Positions 1-7,540 of a stretch of DNA of 37,990 bases are shown here, in pieces. This DNA comes from Isotricha intestinalis (lineage: Eukaryota > Ciliophora > Litostomatea > Vestibuliferida > Isotrichidae): positions 1-37,990 of the forward strand of contig JAJJLU010003689.1 in assembly GCA_023807065.1 (NCBI GenBank). Direction: 5' to 3'. Each line of letters opens with the position of its first letter. Position 1 is the stretch's first letter. The notes beneath the pieces were generated by a model, which was given only the letters and a program-made list of their open reading frames with translations, was not told where the DNA came from and made no database searches. The position numbers and the translations under genes were made by a program.

Positions 1-758
1 TAATAAAAGTTAAATCGTTAGGGAAAGGGAATTATTAGAAAAAGTACAAATTATTGAGTTAATGATAATTATATTCAAATTATTGGAATAAAATATTAAA
101 ATTATGAATAGATTATTTAATGTAAGGGAAAGAAATAGAATTTTTAAATACTCTTTAATAATATAATTATGATTTTTTTATAAAATAATCATATCAATAA
201 GGTAAATACTTCATTTTCATCCTTAATTTCTAAGAATTTTTTATTTAAACTTCGATTATTTTAAATGAATATAATTGAATAAACAAGCATGATTTATATA
301 ATGAATCAATTATCTTCTTTAATTAAATTAAATATATCTAATCTTTAACAAAAAAGGATATATAAATTTTTATCAGTTTTATAATTATATTTTTTCTAAA
401 ATTTAAATTATATTAACTTATTATTTTAATATAAATAAAATATATTCTTACTTAAATTTTTTGGATTTTAATTTTAATTGATTATATATTCTTAATATTC
501 AATGAATTGTTATTTATAATTATTTATGTTATTATAATAAAATATAAGCAGAAATAAACTAAAATTATTCTATTATAAACTATAAACAATTTATTTTAAT
601 TTATATAAAATAATATTTTCTGTAATGTTTATTAATAATTATATTATTCTTTAAAGTATTTATTCATTTTATCAAAAACAATAGCAACATTCATATTTTC
701 TAATTTTTGGTTTTAATCTCAAATTTTTTTAATAAATTAAATAAATATTTAATTATTT
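1..758. other. left-edge gene-free stretch
   Basis: No intact gene is visible here. The stretch is almost pure A/T. It contains two short coding-like patches: a 25-codon open stretch on the plus strand at 14-91 with no start codon, and a broken minus-strand reading at 189-322, listed separately. No tRNA-like or GC-richer segment stands out. The part just before 759 is the upstream region of the USP-like gene; no promoter element can be recognised. Confidence 0.6.
189..322 (-). pseudogene. possible gene relic, two frames
   Basis: On the minus strand an open stretch of 25 codons runs from 322 down to a TAA at 245-247. A second frame, open from 260 down to a TGA at 189-191, overlaps its end. 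The second piece includes the charged, protein-like series EIKDENEVFTLL. Codon choice resembles the real genes (GAA, AAG, TTA) rather than plain A/T noise. One frameshift near 248-260 would join the two. No start codon or recognisable family was found, so it may be chance or an exon of an unseen gene. Confidence 0.3.
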
Positions 759-3700
759 ATGACAGAAAGAATAAATATAGAAAAAATTTTCAACTTAATT
801 AAAAATAATAAAGATGATTTTATGGGAAATGATACATTAGTAAATTATATATTATTAGAAAAGACAATATCTTTATCAGAAAAAATTAAAGCATATGTTG
901 AGAAAAGCATTTATGCTATAAAAATGAAAGATAATTATTCTTTTTATTTTTATTTATCAAAAATTATTCATTTATATTTAAAAAATAAAGAAAATAGAGA
1001 TTTATCACAAGAAAATTTATTTATAACTGCACATTCATTGTATAAAGCTTCAATATATTTTCAAAAAAATTTTCCTTTATTATCTATTTTTTATTCTTTT
1101 TTTGCAAAAGAAATAATCATAAAAATTCCTTTAACAAAATTTAAAGAAGGAAAAACTATAATATCATCATATGAATCAATGTATAAGTTAGATATTTTCA
1201 AAGAAGAAAAATATAAATTTATAAATGATAAAAGCCTAATTAATACATTAAAGCAAATTTTAGAAAAACCAATTGATGAAAAGTCTGAAGAAATTTATCT
1301 CGTTGATAAATATTGGTATACAAATTGTATTCAATTTATAAATTCAATTTCAACTGGAATTAATATAAATGATTTATTTAATATTGAAAAAACTAAAAAT
1401 AATTGGGTAAATAGAAATATTTATTCAGACTTATATTGTGGACCTATAAACAATATTTTTTTATTAGATGAGAAAGATTTTTGGTTTGACCCTAATGAAA
1501 CATATACAAATGTTTTTATTGAAAAAAATATTCAATATGATGTTGATTATTTAACTATTCCTGTTAAAAATTATAATGTTTTAAAATCAGTTTTTGGTGT
1601 TTATGATATTTATGAAATTAAAAGAAAATCAAGTGAAATTTTTTTAATTGATTTAAAAGTAATGATTTTATCAAAATTATTTAAAGAAAAAAAAAAAGAA
1701 AATTACATTAGAGAAAGGCATATTCAAATTTCTAAAAATATTACTCTTAAAGAATTTAAAAATAAAATAATAAGATGTTTGAATTATTTTTTTTCTTCTG
1801 AAACAGAAAAAGTAGATTTTTCAAAAATGAATTATGATATTTCTATTTTTTCTTCAAATAAATTATCAAAATATGAAATATTAACAATAATAACATCATA
1901 TGTGTATAATCCTTCAAGATATCAAATGGAATCTACAAATTTATTTATAACAACAATAAATGATGAACTTACATTTCAAAAATTCCTTAAATTTTACAAT
2001 AAAAAAAATAATCAAATCTTTATAGAGTTTAATATTAATTGTCAAAATAAATTTTTTGATCACCCAATTAAATATAGAAATTGTTTTGATTTTTGCCATA
2101 ATGAAAGTTGTAATTATAAATTCGATAAAGAGCAAAAATTTTTAAAATGTAAAAGATTACCTTCTTGTCCAGTTAGGTTTTGTACTAAAAAATGTAAAAA
2201 AAGAGATAAAGATCATGCATTATATCATAAATTTTTTAATGAATTATTAAGTGTGAATTTTAATATTGAATTATTATATGATTTATCATTAGAAGATTTT
2301 TTAAATTCAAATAGTAAACATGGTTTAATTAGTTTAATAGATTTAGGAAATACTTCATTTATGAATTCTACTTTACAATGTTTATCTCATTGTGAAATAT
2401 TAACTGTTTATTTTCTTTCTAATTTATATAAAAATGAAATCAACTCAAACAAAAAATTTGGAAGCCGAGGTGAAATTTCAAATTGTTATTATGATTTTTT
2501 ATATAAAGCTTGGATTGAAGATAAATCAGTTAATCAATCTCTTAATTTTAGAAGTATTTTCGTTAATTTTGTTAAACAATTAACTTTTAGTCAACAAGAT
2601 TCATGTGAAATGTTAAAATTTATGTTAGATTCTCTCCATGAAGATTTAAATAGAAATAAAAATAAAATGTATTTTGATTTAAAAGAACAAAATGAAAATG
2701 AAAATGATGAAATTGCAAGTAAAAGATTTTGGAATTGTCATTTAAAAAAAGATAATTCAATAATAATAGATTTATTTTATGGTCAATTTAAAAATAAAAT
2801 AATATGTTCTTTTTGTAATCATATTTTCATTACTTATGATAATTTTAATATTATTGAATTACCAATTCCAAAAAAAAATATTATAGGAAGTGCTTATATT
2901 ATTAATAATAAAGAGAATAATATTAGAAAAATAAATTTGATAATTAAAGAAGAAGAAAAAACTTTTGAAATTTTTAAAAAAATTAATAAAAACAAAAAAT
3001 ACGTAGGAATTATTTGTGATCATAATAAAATGTTTTATACATTATTATTTGACAATTCAATTCTATATGATAATTATTTAGAAAGTAGAGAAGAATTAAA
3101 AGAAAATGATTTAAGAATTATTATTTATGAATATGATAAAGAAGAAATAGAAAATAAAATCCCATTTTTTGTGATTCCAATGTGTAAAAATTTAGAATCT
3201 GAGGAAAACAATCATAATAATGTAAATATTTTATTTTATCCAAAATGTTTTTTTTTTAATGAAAATGAAATAGTTTCTTTGCTTTATGTAAATTTGAGAA
3301 AATATTATTTTAAATATTTTAATCATCCAAATGAATATTTTACAGAAGAATTAATAAATCTTTATATTATTAATAATAATTTATCTCTTTCTTTAAAAAA
3401 TAAAAATCTTTGTGATTATTGTCAAAAAAAATGTCATTTTTGTAAATTTAAATTTGATAAAAATATTACTTTTAAAGATTTAAAAAATACTCAATCAAAC
3501 GAAAGAATTTTTTTAATGTATTTAGAATTACCTAGAATAAATTTATTTAAAGATGTTAAAATATATGATAATTATAATAATGATGATGGAAATTTTAGAA
3601 TTGATGAAAACATAAATTTATTTATGTGTTTAAAAGAATTATATAAAGAAGAAAAGTTATCTAGAGAAAATTTATGGTTTTGTAAAAATTGTAAAGAATA

Positions 3701-4052
3701 TAGAGGAGTAATAAAAAAAATAGATATATTTCGATTACCAAAAATTTTAATTTTTCAAATAAAAAGATTTAAAGATTATATTTTACCTCAACAGAAAAAT
3801 AATTCCTTAATTGATTTTCCTATAAATGAATTAAAAATGGATGATTATATAATTGGGAATAAAGGAAATAATGAACATTATATTTATGAATTATATGCAA
3901 TTAATCAATTTTTACCTAATGGAAAATATAATTCAATATGTAAAAATTCAAATAAATGGTATAATTTTAATGACGAAGAATATTTTCAAGTTAAAGAAAG
4001 TACTTTGGTATCGTCAGATGCTTATTTATTATTTTATAAACTTAAATGTTGA
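759..4052 (+). CDS. USP-fold ubiquitin protease homologue with DUSP and MYND-like domains, catalytically degenerate
   Basis: A 1097-residue protein of the USP4/11/15-like architecture. A DUSP domain lies at about 178-290 (YLVDKYWY, then CGPINN, as in USP15). A MYND-like zinc finger lies at about 442-490 (C464, C470, C475, C479, H486, H490). The USP fold runs from about 521 to the C-terminus, with a zinc ribbon (C683/C686 and C975/C978) split by a roughly 290-residue insert carrying another Cys cluster. The fold is clear: DLGNTSFMNSTLQCL matches the Cys box and the end keeps KWYNFND. But the catalytic Cys is Ser533 and the His-box His is Lys1056 (NGKYNS where the family has GHYTA). I therefore infer a pseudo-deubiquitinase that binds ubiquitin or scaffolds rather than cleaving. 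The ATG at 759 is the first in frame; the TGA stop lies 17 bp from the stop of the convergent neighbour. Confidence 0.85.
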   Translation: MTERINIEKIFNLIKNNKDDFMGNDTLVNYILLEKTISLSEKIKAYVEKSIYAIKMKDNYSFYFYLSKIIHLYLKNKENRDLSQENLFITAHSLYKASIYFQKNFPLLSIFYSFFAKEIIIKIPLTKFKEGKTIISSYESMYKLDIFKEEKYKFINDKSLINTLKQILEKPIDEKSEEIYLVDKYWYTNCIQFINSISTGININDLFNIEKTKNNWVNRNIYSDLYCGPINNIFLLDEKDFWFDPNETYTNVFIEKNIQYDVDYLTIPVKNYNVLKSVFGVYDIYEIKRKSSEIFLIDLKVMILSKLFKEKKKENYIRERHIQISKNITLKEFKNKIIRCLNYFFSSETEKVDFSKMNYDISIFSSNKLSKYEILTIITSYVYNPSRYQMESTNLFITTINDELTFQKFLKFYNKKNNQIFIEFNINCQNKFFDHPIKYRNCFDFCHNESCNYKFDKEQKFLKCKRLPSCPVRFCTKKCKKRDKDHALYHKFFNELLSVNFNIELLYDLSLEDFLNSNSKHGLISLIDLGNTSFMNSTLQCLSHCEILTVYFLSNLYKNEINSNKKFGSRGEISNCYYDFLYKAWIEDKSVNQSLNFRSIFVNFVKQLTFSQQDSCEMLKFMLDSLHEDLNRNKNKMYFDLKEQNENENDEIASKRFWNCHLKKDNSIIIDLFYGQFKNKIICSFCNHIFITYDNFNIIELPIPKKNIIGSAYIINNKENNIRKINLIIKEEEKTFEIFKKINKNKKYVGIICDHNKMFYTLLFDNSILYDNYLESREELKENDLRIIIYEYDKEEIENKIPFFVIPMCKNLESEENNHNNVNILFYPKCFFFNENEIVSLLYVNLRKYYFKYFNHPNEYFTEELINLYIINNNLSLSLKNKNLCDYCQKKCHFCKFKFDKNITFKDLKNTQSNERIFLMYLELPRINLFKDVKIYDNYNNDDGNFRIDENINLFMCLKELYKEEKLSRENLWFCKNCKEYRGVIKKIDIFRLPKILIFQIKRFKDYILPQQKNNSLIDFPINELKMDDYIIGNKGNNEHYIYELYAINQFLPNGKYNSICKNSNKWYNFNDEEYFQVKESTLVSSDAYLLFYKLKC

Positions 4053-4069
4053 ATTAATTATTTAATATA

Positions 4070-6988
4070 TTAATAAATAAATTCATCTAAAGTAATACTT
4101 TGCATTATTTCATCAGAATGAATTTGAGATTTTAATTTAGCGTCCTTACATTCTATTTTACAATTTTTATTTAAATCATCAAACATTGAATTTAAATTTG
4201 TCACATTTTTAGAATTAAAATTTGATATATCTAATGTTTTTAATGATGAACAACCGAAAAACATTGAATTCATATTTTTTACATTATTTGTTTGAAAAGT
4301 AGATAAATCCAATGATTTTAAATTTAAACATTCATTAAACATAGAATCCATATTCATTACTTTTTGAGTATCAAAATTAGATAAATTTAATTCTTTTAAT
4401 GAAGAGCATTCACTGAATAAAAAACTCATATCGGTAATTTTTTTTGTATTGAAACTAGAAACATTTAAATTTGTTAAAGAAGAACATTTATTAAACATAT
4501 AACTTATATTTGTAACATTTTGAGTATTAAAATTAGATATGTTTAATGTTACTAAAGAAGAACAATTATTAAACATATAACTCATATTATTCACAGATAT
4601 AGTATTAAAATTAGATAAATCCAATGATGTTAAAGAAGAACAATTACTAAACATATAATCCATTGAAGAAATTTTGTGAGTATTAAAATTTGATAAATTC
4701 AGAGAATTCAAAGAAATACAATTTTCAAACATTTTTCTTGAACAAATGACTTGATCAGTATTAAAATGAGATAAATCTAAAGAATGTAAAGATTCACATT
4801 TCATAAACATTCCTTCCATATTCAAAACATTTTTTGTATTAAAATGTGTTATATTTAAATTAATTAGTTTAACACAACCAATGAACATAGCACACATATT
4901 ATTAACATTTTCTGTGTTAAAACTAGATAAATCTATAGAATTTAAACTAAAACATTCATAAAATAAGAAACTCATATTTTTAACTTTTCCAGTATTAGAA
5001 TTAGGTAAAATTAAAGATGATAAAGAATGGCATTTATTAAACATTCCTTCCATATTTGTGACATTTTCAAAATTAAAACTATTTAAATCTAAAATTTTTA
5101 AAGAAGAACACTCTCTGAATATTGATGACATATCAGTTACATTTTTTGTATTTAAATTTGATAAATTTAAATTAATTAAAGAAGAACATCCAAAAAATAA
5201 ATAATCCATTTTAATTACATTTGAAGTGTTAAAATCAAATAAATTTATCATCTTTAAAGAAGAACAGTTATAAAAAGTACCAGTCATTGAAGTGACTTTT
5301 TCTGTATTTAAATTATTCAAATTTAAATTTTTCAAAGAAGAACAACCACTCAATAGGTAACTCATATCTTCCAAATTATCTGTATCTAAATTTGATAAAT
5401 TTAAACTTTCCAAAGAGCTACATTCTCTAAATAAACATTTCATACTTTTAACATTTTTTGTTGATAGATTTGATAAATTAATAGATTGCAAAGAAGAGCA
5501 TTCATTTAATAGGCTTCTCATATTTGTCACTTTAAAAGAATTTAAATTCGATAAATCTAGGGATGTTAAAAATTGACATTTATGAAATAAAAATTGAAGA
5601 TTTGTTAAAGGTTTTTTTATTATAATTTTCATTTCGTAATTTCCCACTTCATTAAAAATACGTTTTGTCATAAATTGGATTTTTTTATTGTTTAAATATA
5701 ATTCACAATATTTCTTTATTTCATTATCATTTGTTTCATATGTTTCTTTTTTTCCAATTGCCCATAAATCACTTTCATATTGTTTTTTAGTATCTTCATC
5801 TATAAAATTTAATATTTGTATTGAATTATTTACGTTTTTTTTAGTTATATTATAATTACATATTATATAATTTTTTAAATTTAATATTGGTTTATTTTCT
5901 TCAATTTTAGATTGTAAATTTATCATATTTAAATAATCAATGTAAAATTGCTTATAATTATTATTTATATCACTATCATAAATATTAGAATTTGCATTTA
6001 TTGATTTAATATCCTGAAATAATTTTGACATATTTTTTTTTAATGTACTTAATTTACTTATATTATCTTCAATTTCATTTAATAAATTATTAAAATTATC
6101 ATACTCAGTATGATTAAATCCAATTTCAGAAAAAGGAACAATTTTATGTTTTAAATGTTGATTTGTACATAAATAACAAATATTTATTTTACAATTTACA
6201 CAATAATTATCAATTTGTTCTGAATGTTTACTACAAAAAAAAGTAAAATTCTCCAAAATTGTTGGTTTGAAAAATTGATGTTCCAAATATTTTTCCCAAG
6301 AAATTCTTTTATTTTTATCAATTTGTAACATATTATTTAATAAATCATTTAATCTATTGTCATTTGTCTTTTTAAGTTCTTGATTATATCCTTTATGAAA
6401 AGGATATTCCTTAAATAATAAATAATAAATTAATAAACCAAAATTCCATATATTACTATTTTCATCAATTTCATTTTTTTCTATATTTACAGATGAATTA
6501 GTTGAAATATTATTATTATTATTAGTAATTGATTTTGTAAATTTAAATGATATTTTATCTAAATTATCAATTGATAATAAAATACTTTTCAAATCTAATT
6601 TAATTAATTGTTTATCTTTTATATTTTTCAAATATTTATTTAATTGAATTAAAATTTCTTTAATTTCATATGTTAAAAAAGGTTTATCCTTTATTTTTAA
6701 ATAATTTTTTAAATTTATTAAGCATAACTCCATGATTATATAAAAATTATCTTCAGAATTTTGAGTTTCTATAATATTTATCCCATTATTGATTTTTAAT
6801 TTAATATTTATTTCTTCTTCATTAAATTTTTTATTTGTTATTTCTTCATATTTTTTTTTATTTATTATTTTCATTGCAAATAATCTCCCAGATTTTTTTT
6901 CTTTTACTTTATAAACAGAAGAATATTTTTTTGAGTTAATGAGCGTAATTTTTTTGTATATTTTCCAAATATTCATTTTATTTTCCAT
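4070..6988 (-). CDS. pseudokinase / B-box / DUF285 (BspA-type) repeat protein
   Basis: A 972-residue fusion. Residues about 8-240 have a protein kinase fold: SSVYKV, the ATP lysine in AMKII (K40), MELC, the subdomain IX match NIWNFGLLIYYLLFKEYPF, and a subdomain XI-like NKRISWEKYLEHQFF. The glycine loop has lost its glycines (LINSKKYSSVYKV), HRD is KLD (130-132), the Asn of the catalytic loop is absent, and no DFG is present. It is very likely a pseudokinase. A B-box zinc finger follows (C252, H255, C263, C266, C271, C274, H278, H281), then a coiled/linker region, then residues 469-936: eighteen units of exactly 26 residues of the DUF285/BspA type (CSSLxxLNLSNFNTxxVxxMxxMF). No signal peptide or membrane segment is visible, so it is probably intracellular. 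Role inferred: signalling scaffold. The start could also be M5. Confidence 0.85.
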   Translation of the reverse strand: MENKMNIWKIYKKITLINSKKYSSVYKVKEKKSGRLFAMKIINKKKYEEITNKKFNEEEINIKLKINNGINIIETQNSEDNFYIIMELCLINLKNYLKIKDKPFLTYEIKEILIQLNKYLKNIKDKQLIKLDLKSILLSIDNLDKISFKFTKSITNNNNNISTNSSVNIEKNEIDENSNIWNFGLLIYYLLFKEYPFHKGYNQELKKTNDNRLNDLLNNMLQIDKNKRISWEKYLEHQFFKPTILENFTFFCSKHSEQIDNYCVNCKINICYLCTNQHLKHKIVPFSEIGFNHTEYDNFNNLLNEIEDNISKLSTLKKNMSKLFQDIKSINANSNIYDSDINNNYKQFYIDYLNMINLQSKIEENKPILNLKNYIICNYNITKKNVNNSIQILNFIDEDTKKQYESDLWAIGKKETYETNDNEIKKYCELYLNNKKIQFMTKRIFNEVGNYEMKIIIKKPLTNLQFLFHKCQFLTSLDLSNLNSFKVTNMRSLLNECSSLQSINLSNLSTKNVKSMKCLFRECSSLESLNLSNLDTDNLEDMSYLLSGCSSLKNLNLNNLNTEKVTSMTGTFYNCSSLKMINLFDFNTSNVIKMDYLFFGCSSLINLNLSNLNTKNVTDMSSIFRECSSLKILDLNSFNFENVTNMEGMFNKCHSLSSLILPNSNTGKVKNMSFLFYECFSLNSIDLSSFNTENVNNMCAMFIGCVKLINLNITHFNTKNVLNMEGMFMKCESLHSLDLSHFNTDQVICSRKMFENCISLNSLNLSNFNTHKISSMDYMFSNCSSLTSLDLSNFNTISVNNMSYMFNNCSSLVTLNISNFNTQNVTNISYMFNKCSSLTNLNVSSFNTKKITDMSFLFSECSSLKELNLSNFDTQKVMNMDSMFNECLNLKSLDLSTFQTNNVKNMNSMFFGCSSLKTLDISNFNSKNVTNLNSMFDDLNKNCKIECKDAKLKSQIHSDEIMQSITLDEFIY
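4181..5584 (-). repeat. 18 tandem 78-bp units encoding DUF285 repeats
   Basis: Eighteen consecutive units of 78 bp (26 codons) with no insertion or deletion between units. Each has the form xxCSSLxxLxLSNFNTxxVxxMxxMF. The units differ from one another at many positions, so the array is old rather than freshly amplified, although neighbouring units near 4555-4650 stay close at the DNA level. It forms the C-terminal half of the pseudokinase/B-box gene. Confidence 0.9.
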
Positions 6989-7144
6989 TTTATTTGAATA
7001 TTATCAATTTCTTTAATATATTTAAGAATAAAAACATTTTCTTTCATAAAAATTTTGAAATCTTCTATTATTTGAATAAAAGATTATAATAATTAATAAT
7101 TTAACAACTTTTTTTATTTTTATAAAAAAAATTTTTATATAAAA

Positions 7145-7357
7145 ATGGGACAAAATTTTTCAGATTGTAAAACAAAAATGAGTGATTTATATGATGATAC
7201 GGTTAATACTATTAAATCATGTGTTCAAGAACATAATGACGACCAAAATAATATGAATCTTAAAGAAACAAATATTGACAACCCAGATTTTGAAGAAGGA
7301 AACAATGTAAGAAAAGATGATTTTTATGCTGAAAATAATAATGAAAGACTAAATTAA
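7145..7357 (+). CDS. small acidic protein with N-myristoylation signal
   Basis: A 70-residue protein starting MGQNFSDC. Gly2 followed by Ser6 is the classic N-myristoylation pattern (MGxxxS/T), and Cys8 could be palmitoylated, giving a dual lipid anchor. The rest is hydrophilic, rich in Asp, Glu and Asn, with no hydrophobic segment and no known fold. The start has the A-rich context of neighbouring genes and the ORF ends with TAA. It is divergent from the pseudokinase gene (156 bp between starts) and convergent with the serpin. It is short, so chance is not excluded, but amino-acid composition and start motif argue for a real gene. Inferred role: peripheral membrane adaptor or regulator. I do not recognise a family. 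Confidence 0.6.
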   Translation: MGQNFSDCKTKMSDLYDDTVNTIKSCVQEHNDDQNNMNLKETNIDNPDFEEGNNVRKDDFYAENNNERLN

Positions 7358-7381
7358 ATTGTCTTTTTTATAAAATAATTT

Positions 7382-7540
7382 TTACAATATAATTCTTATT
7401 CCTACAATAAATAAAAGAAAATATAATAAAATAAATACCTTATTAAATCCTCTTTTTTGATTATTAATAATAATTATAAATGATATGATAAGAAATATAA
7501 AAATAACATTTTCAAAATTATTTAAAATATTAAATTTAAA
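7382..7540 (-). other. in-frame open extension after the serpin stop, two hydrophobic helices
   Basis: Directly after the serpin TAA (7541-7543) the same frame stays open for 52 codons to a TAA at 7382-7384. It encodes two hydrophobic segments (around NVIFIFLIISFIIII and VFILLYFLLFIVGI) separated by a basic turn, NNQKRGFNK. Three readings are possible: a former membrane-anchored C-terminus cut off by a new stop, stop-codon readthrough, or chance. At this base composition about one codon in ten would be a stop by chance, so 52 open codons with organised hydrophobicity is unlikely to be random. Confidence 0.5.

Noticed and set aside
1..60. Possible telomere-like GGGAAAGGG at the left edge
   Set aside because: It occurs once and is not a tandem repeat, so there is no telomere signal.
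4050..4052. TGA read as Cys (Euplotes-like code)
   Set aside because: Long ORFs use only TGT/TGC for Cys and contain no in-frame TGA, and TGA, TAG and TAA all end genes.
3853..4065. 70-codon ORF overlapping the end of the USP-like gene
   Set aside because: It overlaps the conserved USP C-terminal block in another frame; no family features.
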